Shown: positions 1-5,989 of the stretch, in pieces
How positions within the stretch are numbered: the first letter of the stretch is position 1
Layout of the letters: each line of letters opens with the position of its first letter
DNA from: an uncultured Bacteroidales bacterium
GTDB lineage: Bacteria; Bacteroidota; Bacteroidia; Bacteroidales; UBA932
Assembly: GCA_934678915.1 (NCBI GenBank)
Contig: CAKUSF010000082.1
Coordinates: forward strand, 1 to 9,294
DNA length: 9,294 bases
Direction of reading: 5' to 3'
Program-made: the position numbers and the translations under genes
Notes under the pieces: model-generated
Databases searched by the model: none
Seen by the model: the letters and a program-made list of their open reading frames with translations, nothing else
Told to the model about the DNA's origin: nothing

Positions 1-627
1 CTGGGAGGAAGCCTTTCAGACACGGTCTCATACGTAGTACTGATCAACATAGCGGTCGCTGTTATCCTCCCGATCGCAATCCCGATTGTCAACCCTGACA
101 CAGGATCCTCATTCATTGATGGTTTCACAGCCATCTGCGTAAGGGTATTCCCCCTGCTTGTACTGCCTCTGCTGCTGGCATGGCTCATACGCTACACGAT
201 GAAAAGGCTTCAGCGTTGGCTGATGCGGTTCACTGGTTGGGCGTTCTACTGCTGGGGCATGGCCCTGACCTTCTCAATCTATCTGGCGACAAGATCGCTT
301 GTGAACAGCGGAATCTCCGTGTGGACAGCAGTAATGATAGGTGTCATCTCATTGGTCTGCACTCTCATCCAGTTCGCCGTCGGAAGACTGGCAGGCAGGA
401 AAGCCGACGGAACCGCAGACCGGAAGTCAATAAAAGCGGACGAGATAACCGCCGGCCAGGCCCTCGGCCAGAAGAACTCCGGCTTCCTGATCTGGCTGGG
501 ATATTCCTACATGACCCCGGTGACCTCCGTCGCCGGCGGCCTCTACAGCATCTGGCAGAACGTCATCAATTCCCTAGAACTCTACGAGCAGAGCCACCGC
601 ACCGGCAAAGCCATAAAAAAACATTAA
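1..627 (+). CDS. Bile acid:sodium symporter (BASS)-like membrane transporter, C-terminal part
   Basis: The reading frame is open from the first base, so the start lies outside the window; 208 codons are visible, ending in TAA. The visible part is strongly hydrophobic, with likely membrane spans near visible residues 11-30, 47-63, 78-97 and 107-129. A hydrophobic, glycine-rich C-terminal segment follows, containing ALGQKNSGFLIWLGY (about 155-169) and TPVTSVAGG (172-180). The GQKN-S/T-G signature followed by a conserved hydrophobic stretch resembles the C-terminal part of BASS-family transporters as they occur in Bacteroidetes. Known members move bile acids or other organic anions with sodium across the inner membrane; the substrate here cannot be told. 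The tail (from about residue 193) is polar and basic and likely cytoplasmic. It converges on the next gene with only 3 nt between the stops. The family call rests on recalled motif similarity; a different multispanning transporter is possible. Confidence 0.6.
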   Translation: MGGSLSDTVSYVVLINIAVAVILPIAIPIVNPDTGSSFIDGFTAICVRVFPLLVLPLLLAWLIRYTMKRLQRWLMRFTGWAFYCWGMALTFSIYLATRSLVNSGISVWTAVMIGVISLVCTLIQFAVGRLAGRKADGTADRKSIKADEITAGQALGQKNSGFLIWLGYSYMTPVTSVAGGLYSIWQNVINSLELYEQSHRTGKAIKKH

Positions 628-630
628 TCT

Positions 631-1554
631 CTATTTCAACGCATCCAGACGGGCCTGGGCAGATAGCCTTTCAGTCTCGTCAGGGGTGACGCGAATCAGC
701 ATCGGGAGGTATTTCTTTTCCAATTTGAGGTTCTTGTCATTGCGGGCAAGAAGGACACAGTTCTTGATGGTCGTGTAGTCATCAGGGCTCTTCTTCAAGA
801 CCTTGTTGTAAAGTTTTAGGGCAGCCTTGCTGTCCCGCTTGCAAACAAGATAGTACGAACCTAAATTGGTCATGTAGGTCGTGTTACCAGGGTAATAAGC
901 AAGCATTTTCTCTGACAATTCCTTAAAGGCCTCGAAACAATGCGGAGTACCGATCTTGAAGAAAGCGTAGCAATATTCCTGCATCACGGAAGGGAACAAA
1001 TCTTCACTTGACTCTACGTCAGGATACACCCAAGAAGGGTGGCTGTGCCCATTGTAGTCAATCAAAGCCTTAAGACCGGCAAGAGCCATGTCTGGACTAT
1101 CTTTCTCGTAGCCTATCAAGGCTGAAATCTTGAACAGTCTCAGGTCCAGCCTATCCGGATTAAGTTCGATGGCTTTTTCAATAGCCTGCGTAGCCTTCCC
1201 AAACAATTCGTCATCGTAATCCACAACCTGAAAATAGTTCACGTCTCTGCCAAGAGAATCCTTCAAAGTGAGGGCAGGAGAATTGCCGAGATACTTCGCT
1301 GCATCTTTGACTTCTATAGAATTGGTCTGGCTTTTAGCCAGATAGTAGGTAAATTTACCTAGAAGCATGTCTGTGTCCTCTGGATAGTCCTTTCCCCAAC
1401 GCTGGAGAAGTGTTTCTATTCCGACGCCAGTCGTGCCAAGTTTAGAGACAAGCAGCTGGTAGCGATCAAGATAGTCTTTCTGTGCCGGTTTTGTCTGCGC
1501 GCAAAGGGGCAAGGAAGCAATAACGACCAGAATAGTCAAAAGTATTTTCTTCAT
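631..1554 (-). CDS. Exported tetratricopeptide-repeat (TPR) protein
   Basis: The start gives MKKILLTILVVIASLPLCAQ, a clear signal peptide: two lysines, a hydrophobic core, then CAQ with likely signal peptidase I cleavage before TKPAQ. The residue before the Cys is Leu, which argues against a lipobox, so a soluble periplasmic protein is more likely than a lipoprotein. The frame is open upstream to 1623, but that extension overlaps the end of rsmF and destroys the signal peptide. An ATG six bases earlier (1560, MNMKKI) is an equally plausible start. The mature protein is about 290 residues of helical repeats: an AIEKAIELNPDRLDLRLF unit near residues 125-140, a YMTNLGSYYL / AALKLYNKVLKKSPDDY pair near 227-260, and a short C-terminal repeat. 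TPRs bind other proteins, but no partner is evident. It is the last gene of the pyrE-led cluster, beginning about 4-10 nt after the rsmF stop. Precise role unknown. Confidence 0.85.
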   Translation of the reverse strand: MKKILLTILVVIASLPLCAQTKPAQKDYLDRYQLLVSKLGTTGVGIETLLQRWGKDYPEDTDMLLGKFTYYLAKSQTNSIEVKDAAKYLGNSPALTLKDSLGRDVNYFQVVDYDDELFGKATQAIEKAIELNPDRLDLRLFKISALIGYEKDSPDMALAGLKALIDYNGHSHPSWVYPDVESSEDLFPSVMQEYCYAFFKIGTPHCFEAFKELSEKMLAYYPGNTTYMTNLGSYYLVCKRDSKAALKLYNKVLKKSPDDYTTIKNCVLLARNDKNLKLEKKYLPMLIRVTPDETERLSAQARLDALK

Positions 1555-1564
1555 ATTCATTAAT

Positions 1565-2902
1565 TTACACATCAAATTTAATTTTTCGTCCTTGTGGATG
1601 AAGATTGTTGCACCTGACTCCAAGATTCTTCACAAAACCAAGAGGATGGCCTTCAAAGCGAACCATCACGAAGCCTTGAGGAGCGTCTTTTAGGAATATG
1701 CTGTCGCGATGCAGGAACTTCAGAGCGGTTTCGCGATCGAGATCCACAACTGGATATTGACCTTCCGGACAGACTAGGCTTAAAGCCCAATCAGCCGATG
1801 GCACCATGTCGCGGCCTTTCAATTCCCCCTTTGCTACTCCAGTCTGGATCGGACGCAATTGATCAAGGGCACAGACCTCACGGGCAATGGCTTGAGGAAT
1901 ATGTATGAGCAGATTACCTTTGCGCTTTTCAATAGGTCCACCGGAAGGTTTTCCACAGAGACGATAGCCCTCTACCCCTGTGTTCTTCACCAACGAAGAC
2001 ACAAACTGTCCTTCTCCTTTCACGAATCCGGGGACGAGCAGTCCGCCTGTTCGAGTGGGGATGACTCCGGGCAAGCTGGAGTAATCATATTCAGAAACCA
2101 CGCCCCCTAGTTCCTCTGCGGCCCATTCAATCATTGCATCATTCTCCGCGTCTTCGAAGGTACAGGTCGAGTAAACTAGTACCCCTTCCCTTCTGAGCGC
2201 TGGCCAGACATCGGCCAGAATCCTCTTTTGCCGTGTGGAGCAGAGGTTAACAGTGCTCTCTGACCAGTCCTGAACGGCCCTTGCATCTTTTCGGAACATG
2301 CCTTCTCCAGAGCATGGGACATCAGCGACAATAATGTCAAAAAAGCCTTCAAGCTTTGCGAAAGCCTTTGGGTCCACACACGTGACAACTACGTTAGGAT
2401 CGCCCCATAATGCCATGTTGTCTGCCAAAACGGACGCTCTTGAGCGCATGACCTCATTGGAGACCAGCAGAAAATTGTCACCGAAAGCAAATCGAAGCGA
2501 AGCGGCCAGATCCGTGCTTTTTCCACCTGGCGCGGCGCACAAATCCAGGACTCTCACGGGCCTGAAACAATCCCCGCAGCGCGGAAGCAATTCTCTGAAT
2601 ATGCTCCCGACAGCCATGGCCGAAGAGTCCTGGACGTAATAGCACCCGCAATGGAACAAAGGATCCAGAGTAAAGACCGGTCTTTGCCCAAGCATAAACC
2701 CGAACTGACTCCATGGAACATTCTGAACGTCCTGTCCGAAATTGCTCTTGGCGAAGTCTTCCGGTTTCCCGATCTTGAAAGGATTGACCCGGACAGACAC
2801 CGATGCAGGCTCATGAAAAGCATCCACAGCGATTTCGGCTCTCTCACGCCCTATCGCCTTGGTCAGAATGTCCCGCAAAAGGATGTCGTCCAAACCTTCC
2901 AT
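1565..2902 (-). CDS. rsmF: rRNA cytosine-C5 methyltransferase, RsmF/NSUN (NOL1-NOP2-Sun) family
   Basis: A 445-residue SAM-dependent RNA m5C methyltransferase. The N-terminal region has SVRVNPFK (35-43) and a FHCGCYYVQDSSAM stretch (83-96) typical of the family. The SAM-binding loop is LDLCAAPGGKS (119-129), with an acidic SAM ligand in SNE (148-150). The two catalytic cysteines are in place: C197 in DVPCSGEGMFRK (motif IV) and C247 in YSTCTF (motif VI, the expected nucleophile). After about residue 290 comes a PUA-like C-terminal region with the LGVRCNNLHPQGRKI tail seen in Bacteroidetes members. E. coli RsmF methylates 16S rRNA C1407; the same target here is inferred and not shown by sequence. 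The ATG lies directly after the stop of the SRPBCC gene with no gap, pointing to co-transcription and translational coupling. Length and motifs are normal and the frame is intact. Confidence 0.92.
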   Translation of the reverse strand: MEGLDDILLRDILTKAIGRERAEIAVDAFHEPASVSVRVNPFKIGKPEDFAKSNFGQDVQNVPWSQFGFMLGQRPVFTLDPLFHCGCYYVQDSSAMAVGSIFRELLPRCGDCFRPVRVLDLCAAPGGKSTDLAASLRFAFGDNFLLVSNEVMRSRASVLADNMALWGDPNVVVTCVDPKAFAKLEGFFDIIVADVPCSGEGMFRKDARAVQDWSESTVNLCSTRQKRILADVWPALRREGVLVYSTCTFEDAENDAMIEWAAEELGGVVSEYDYSSLPGVIPTRTGGLLVPGFVKGEGQFVSSLVKNTGVEGYRLCGKPSGGPIEKRKGNLLIHIPQAIAREVCALDQLRPIQTGVAKGELKGRDMVPSADWALSLVCPEGQYPVVDLDRETALKFLHRDSIFLKDAPQGFVMVRFEGHPLGFVKNLGVRCNNLHPQGRKIKFDV

Positions 2903-3379
2903 CTACTGATTCCCGCCCAATTTTTCTTTCATTTTCCGAAGGGTCTCCTCATCGATTCCATCAGGCATCCTGCTCTCGGACATCGCCACGAGACCGTCAA
3001 CCATCTTGTTCATTGCTTCACGGATTTTGCCGCCAAGCATCATCTTCATCATCAAGTTCAGTTCAGCATGGAACTCGATGTAGAAATCGGTCTTCGTTGG
3101 ATCACTTGGAACCGCATCAAAATGAAGGGTACCACCGAACTGGAACGGAGCTCCGTTGTCAATGAACTCAATGCTGGAATACGGAGTCCTGTTCTTGACC
3201 ATAACACCGATCTTAAAGCCCTGCACAGTAGCGGAGATTGTGTCGTAGTCAGCCTCGACATTAGCCTTTTTGTCTTCAGGAAGAAATTGCAGAAAATTTC
3301 GCATGTCCACAAAGGCCATGTACAGTTCAAACGGCTGCTTTGCAACCAATCCGTGTTTGCTTGTTATCTCTGTCGCCAT
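2903..3379 (-). CDS. SRPBCC-fold (START/polyketide-cyclase-like) protein of unknown function
   Basis: A 158-residue protein without signal peptide or membrane span, hence cytoplasmic. Alternating short strands between residues about 40 and 105 (VEADYDTISATVQGFKIGVMV, PYSSIEFI, FQFGGTLHFDAV, KTDFYIEFHAELN) followed by a long amphipathic helix (about 107-135) fit the Bet v 1/START helix-grip fold, whose members bind hydrophobic ligands in a cavity. The long helix is unusually methionine-rich (M110, M111, M113, M114, M123, M126, M133). No catalytic motif can be pointed to. It lies 28 nt after pyrE and abuts rsmF exactly, so it is inside the operon; I recall similar proteins next to pyrE in other Bacteroidales, which would suggest a conserved but undefined role. 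The ATG at 3379 is the sensible start, as only an AT-rich gap precedes it. Confidence 0.8.
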   Translation of the reverse strand: MATEITSKHGLVAKQPFELYMAFVDMRNFLQFLPEDKKANVEADYDTISATVQGFKIGVMVKNRTPYSSIEFIDNGAPFQFGGTLHFDAVPSDPTKTDFYIEFHAELNLMMKMMLGGKIREAMNKMVDGLVAMSESRMPDGIDEETLRKMKEKLGGNQ

Positions 3380-3407
3380 AATATTCTTAATTTAAAGGGA
3401 TCGTCCT

Positions 3408-4043
3408 CTATTGTTTATTCCATTCCGAAGGATTCCTCCTCCACTGCCGGAGGACCTCAACGTCCGACTCCTTGACATATCCAGTGTCGGTGGCCTCCTC
3501 AATGAGTGCATCGTAACAAGAAAGCGTTGCCAGTCTGACACCTTCCTCACTAAAGCGCTGAGCCGCCAGATCAAATCCATAAGTGAATATGGCGACCATT
3601 CCAAGCACCTCGGCTCCAGCGTCACGTAAAGCCTTCACTGCTGCCAAGCTACTCATCCCCGTCGAAATAAGATCCTCGACCACAACCACTTTCGCTCCTT
3701 TTGGGAGAACGCCCTCAATCTGAGAGCCAGTACCGTGATCCTTTGGTTTAGGACGCACATAGACAAACGGTTTCTCCATCCTGTCTGCAGCCAGAACACC
3801 GTGCGCAATGGCACCTGTGGCCACTCCAGCGACAATCTCTGCCTCAGGGCACTCCTTAGAAGCGACATCAGCCAACCAACCGGCCACTTTCGACCTAAGC
3901 GAAGGGTCGGAAAGGATTCTACGGTTATCACAGTAAATCGGTGAATGCCAACCAGAAGCCCATGTAAAAGGCTCGTCAGGTCTAAGCAAGACCGCTTTTA
4001 TCCGAAGAAGTTCAGAAGCAAGTTTTCTGTCGATGTTTTCCAT
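3408..4043 (-). CDS. pyrE: Orotate phosphoribosyltransferase
   Basis: Converts orotate and PRPP to orotidine monophosphate, the fifth step of de novo pyrimidine synthesis, in the cytoplasm as a dimer. The 211-residue product (from the ATG at 4043) has FTWASGWHSPIYCDNR (26-41), the flexible catalytic loop YVRPKPKDHGTG (95-106, with the family lysines and His), and the PRPP-binding motif VVVVEDLISTGMS (119-131). Length is normal for the short bacterial form. An in-frame ATG six bases upstream (4049) is possible; I prefer 4043 because MENIDRKLASELLRIKA then matches the usual N-terminal length of Bacteroides PyrE. It heads the leftward cluster and has a good -7 element about 40 bp upstream. No pyrimidine-sensing leader or attenuator is evident in the short gap. 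Confidence 0.96.
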   Translation of the reverse strand: MENIDRKLASELLRIKAVLLRPDEPFTWASGWHSPIYCDNRRILSDPSLRSKVAGWLADVASKECPEAEIVAGVATGAIAHGVLAADRMEKPFVYVRPKPKDHGTGSQIEGVLPKGAKVVVVEDLISTGMSSLAAVKALRDAGAEVLGMVAIFTYGFDLAAQRFSEEGVRLATLSCYDALIEEATDTGYVKESDVEVLRQWRRNPSEWNKQ

Positions 4044-4062
4044 ATACATTGAAAATGATTGT

Positions 4063-4070
4063 TAACTTTG
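4063..4070 (+). promoter_or_regulatory. Candidate Bacteroidetes -7 promoter element for the Nudix gene
   Basis: The plus strand reads TAACTTTG, an exact TAnnTTTG match. Transcription would start near 4074, leaving about 46 nt of leader before the Nudix ATG at 4120. The -33 position overlaps the pyrE start region and has only a weak TTTC-like match. It faces the pyrE -7 element only about 12 bp away on the other strand. Confidence 0.45.
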
Positions 4071-4081
4071 CACGTAGCTTA

Positions 4082-4089
4082 CAAATATA
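4082..4089 (-). promoter_or_regulatory. Candidate Bacteroidetes -7 promoter element for pyrE cluster
   Basis: Read on the minus strand this is TATATTTG, an exact match to the Bacteroidetes housekeeping consensus TAnnTTTG. A start site would fall near 4078, giving a leader of roughly 35 nt before the pyrE ATG at 4043. No convincing TTTG -33 element lies at the expected distance (near 4110), so the call rests on the -7 match and position. Confidence 0.5.
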
Positions 4090-4119
4090 ATAGTTTTACT
4101 TCAATATCTTATCCACTGG

Positions 4120-4734
4120 ATGCACAAGATTTACCTTGAAAGAAGATGTATGATCATCTGCTCGCCTTTGGAGCAGGCTCTGTCAGACCCTAACTCCATC
4201 GAATTTCACTTAGGTAACAACCCCAATGACATCACCGCATTGGTAACGATGTTCGAGAACTCGGAGACGCTCGCGAGGATATTCATTCCCACCGATGAAG
4301 TGGATGCCACCTACAAAGCATTCTGCTCAAAATTCAAAGAGGTCAACGCTGCCGGAGGGCTTGTGTCAAACCGCAGGGAGGATGTGCTGCTCATCAGCCG
4401 CAATGGCCTTTGGGATCTTCCTAAAGGGCATCAGGAAGCCGGAGAGGACATCAAGGTAACGGCCTTGAGAGAAGTCCAAGAGGAGACCGGAGTAGGGGAA
4501 CTGGAGCTACGTAACCTGATCTGCATCACAGACCACTGTTACAAGCGGAATGGAATATGGCACCTCAAACACACATGGTGGTACGACATGCTCTACACCG
4601 ACCCTGTTAATCTCACTCCGCAGCGGGACGAGGACATCACAAAGGCAGCCTGGGTGGCAAGATCGGGACTCTCTCCATACCTTAAAAACACCTATCCATC
4701 CATCGTAGAGGTGTTCCGGGAGGCCAAAATCTAG
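4120..4734 (+). CDS. Nudix hydrolase
   Basis: A 204-residue cytoplasmic protein with a textbook Nudix box at residues 103-125, beginning GHQEAGED and ending REVQEETGV: every fixed position of GX5EX7REUXEEXGU is present, so metal-dependent cleavage of a nucleoside-diphosphate-linked substrate is expected. WDLPKG just before it is also typical. About 80 residues precede the Nudix fold (MHKIYLERRCMIICS, then an acidic, helix-prone stretch); this N-terminal extension recurs in Bacteroidales homologues as I recall them, and supports the ATG at 4120 over the internal one at 4150. Substrate cannot be deduced. It is transcribed divergently from pyrE; the neighbourhood suggests nucleotide metabolism or clean-up, but that is inference. 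queA follows after 77 nt and may share the transcript. Confidence 0.92.
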   Translation: MHKIYLERRCMIICSPLEQALSDPNSIEFHLGNNPNDITALVTMFENSETLARIFIPTDEVDATYKAFCSKFKEVNAAGGLVSNRREDVLLISRNGLWDLPKGHQEAGEDIKVTALREVQEETGVGELELRNLICITDHCYKRNGIWHLKHTWWYDMLYTDPVNLTPQRDEDITKAAWVARSGLSPYLKNTYPSIVEVFREAKI

Positions 4735-4811
4735 AATATTTACAAATACTGAAACATTTTTATCGAAATAGCCGTATCTTAAAAGATTGACTATAACGAT
4801 TGTTATCGAAT
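4735..4811 (+). other. AT-rich leader between Nudix gene and queA with small palindromes
   Basis: The 77-nt gap holds two short inverted repeats: ATCTT-AA-AAGAT (4776-4787) and ATAAC-GATT-GTTAT (4793-4806). It also has an 8-bp direct repeat TTATCGAA at 4760-4767 and 4803-4810, the second copy ending two bases before the queA ATG. No TAnnTTTG element, ribosome binding site, T-tract terminator or preQ1 riboswitch pattern was seen. It may be no more than a spacer in a Nudix-queA transcript, or a small operator region. Confidence 0.3.
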
Positions 4812-5861
4812 ATGAAACTTTCACAATTCCAATTCCTTCTTCCGAAGGAGCGTGTGGCTCAGGAACCGACAAGGTGGCGCGATGAATGCAGGCTCATGGT
4901 CGTCCACAAAGATTCCGGGGAGATTGAGCACCGAATTTTCAAAGACATCATAGACTACTTTGGCAAAGGCGACACTTTCGTGTTCAACGACACAAAGGTG
5001 TTCCCGGCCAGACTCTACGGAAAGAAGGAGAAGACAGGTGCTGACATCATGGTGTTCCTTCTAAGGGAGCTTAATCGTGAACAACATCTTTGGGATGTGA
5101 TTGTGGATCCGGCAAGGAAGATCAGAATCGGGAACAAGCTCTATTTCGGTGAGGACCAAAGCCTTGTGGCCGAAGTAATTGACAACACTACTTCTAGAGG
5201 ACGCACTCTGCGATTCCTCTATGACGGGCCTTACGAGGAGTTCAAAAGATCCCTGTTCAGTCTCGGAGAAATTCCTGTTCCGAAATGGGTAAAATCTAAG
5301 ATTTCTCCTGAGGACAACGAGAACTACCAGACCATCTTCGCTAAGAACGAAGGAGCTGTGGCTGTTCCGGCAGCGGGCACACATTTTAGCCGCGAGCTGT
5401 TTAACAGGATGATTCTAAAAGACATCGACAAGGCATTCATCACGGAGCACATGGGCATAGGCCAATTCCGGAGAGTCGATGTAGAGGATTTGTCAAAGCA
5501 TCGGATGGATTCCGAGAGGCTCATAATCACTCCGGAAGCATGTGAGATCATCAACAAGGCAAAGAACGGGGGGCACAAAGTTCTCGCTGTCGGGACAACC
5601 GTGCTCAGAGGGCTTGAGACCTATGTCACAACTACCCACGAAGTGAAGCCTTACGATGGGTGGACTAACAAGTTTATCTTCCCGCCTTACGAATTTTCTG
5701 TACCTGACGCTGTTGTCTCCAATTTCCACCTTCCTGAATCCACCATGCTGATGGCGGTAGCCGCTTTCGGTGGCTTCAATCACATCATGAACGCCTATAA
5801 GGTAGCTCTTGACGAGGGTTATCGCTTCGGCCCCTACGGTGATGCTATGCTAGTCGTTTAA
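4812..5861 (+). CDS. queA: S-adenosylmethionine:tRNA ribosyltransferase-isomerase
   Basis: Transfers and isomerises the ribose of SAM onto preQ1 in tRNA to give epoxyqueuosine, the penultimate step of queuosine synthesis. The ATG at 4812 gives 349 residues, the normal length ([13 protein letters not shown] start); a TTG at 4800 in the same frame is not needed. Family motifs: [11 protein letters not shown] (58-68), [19 protein letters not shown] (95-113), [14 protein letters not shown] (180-193), GTTVLRGLE (261-269), [11 protein letters not shown] (304-314) and the C-terminal [13 protein letters not shown]. Some positions normally near-invariant differ: APTAGLHF is VPAAGTHF here, and the TLH of the following motif is TEH (211-213). 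The frame is intact and the remaining motifs are good, so the gene is probably functional. Its last codons and stop form the left arm of a perfect palindrome. No other queuosine gene is in the window. Confidence 0.95.
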   Translation: MKLSQFQFLLPKERVAQEPTRWRDECRLMVVHKDSGEIEHRIFKDIIDYFGKGDTFVFNDTKVFPARLYGKKEKTGADIMVFLLRELNREQHLWDVIVDPARKIRIGNKLYFGEDQSLVAEVIDNTTSRGRTLRFLYDGPYEEFKRSLFSLGEIPVPKWVKSKISPEDNENYQTIFAKNEGAVAVPAAGTHFSRELFNRMILKDIDKAFITEHMGIGQFRRVDVEDLSKHRMDSERLIITPEACEIINKAKNGGHKVLAVGTTVLRGLETYVTTTHEVKPYDGWTNKFIFPPYEFSVPDAVVSNFHLPESTMLMAVAAFGGFNHIMNAYKVALDEGYRFGPYGDAMLVV

Positions 5862-5878
5862 ACGACTAGCATAGCATC
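5841..5878. terminator. 38-bp perfect palindrome spanning the queA stop; likely terminator
   Basis: GATGCTATGCTAGTCGTTT is followed at once by its exact reverse complement, 19 + 19 bases with no spacer, centred on GTTTAAAC between 5859 and 5860. The left arm encodes the QueA C-terminus DAMLVV and the first base of its TAA. In RNA it would fold into a hairpin of about 17 bp with a tight AU loop. It lies between two convergent genes (queA and dprA), where a terminator acting from both sides is expected. The following bases (TTATTCCTTC) are only moderately U-rich, so it is not a textbook intrinsic terminator. Confidence 0.5.
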
Positions 5879-5880
5879 TT

Positions 5881-5980
5881 ATTCCTTCAACCCCCAGTCA
5901 CTTCGTGACAGCCCCGGTGGGGCATTGGGGACAGTATTCCCCAAACCCCTTGCGTCGCTACGCTCCGAAATGCCTTCAAC
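5881..5980. repeat. Hairpin-rich repeat-like block flanked by near-identical 11-bp direct repeats
   Basis: This fills most of the queA-dprA gap. It holds consecutive compact stem-loops: GTCAC-TTC-GTGAC (5897-5909), GCCCC-GGT-GGGGC (5911-5923), TTGGGGA-CAGTAT-TCCCCAA (5925-5944) and GCGT-CGCT-ACGC (5952-5963). The block is bounded by ATTCCTTCAAC (5881-5891) and ATGCCTTCAAC (5970-5980), 10 of 11 identical, which look like a target duplication. It is visibly more C/G-homopolymeric than its surroundings and has no coding potential. The style recalls short palindromic interspersed repeats common in Bacteroidales intergenic DNA; copy number cannot be seen from this window. Confidence 0.45.
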
Positions 5981-5989
5981 AATCAGCCT

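Noticed and set aside
180..689. Second plus-strand frame within the transporter, rich in Arg, His and Pro
   Set aside because: The alternative frame, open from base 1 and ending at 627, is hydrophobic with transporter motifs; this one is its out-of-frame shadow.
1555..1623. Longer N-terminus for the TPR protein starting at 1623
   Set aside because: It would bury the signal peptide behind 21-23 residues and overlap the end of rsmF; starts at 1554 or 1560 give a normal exported protein.
2651..3475. Long open frame on the plus strand (274 codons) opposite rsmF, the SRPBCC gene and the end of pyrE
   Set aside because: It crosses three well-supported genes in antisense and its translation shows no domain, signal or composition of a real protein; it is a by-product of codon usage on the other strand.
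4735..4811. preQ1 riboswitch before queA
   Set aside because: No C/G-rich stem with an A-rich tail resembling the preQ1-I pattern was found in the AT-rich leader; queA is also not the usual place for it.
4507..4872. Minus-strand open frame (121 codons) across the Nudix 3' end, the gap and the queA start
   Set aside because: Antisense to two clear genes, with no recognisable feature and no promoter element in front of it.
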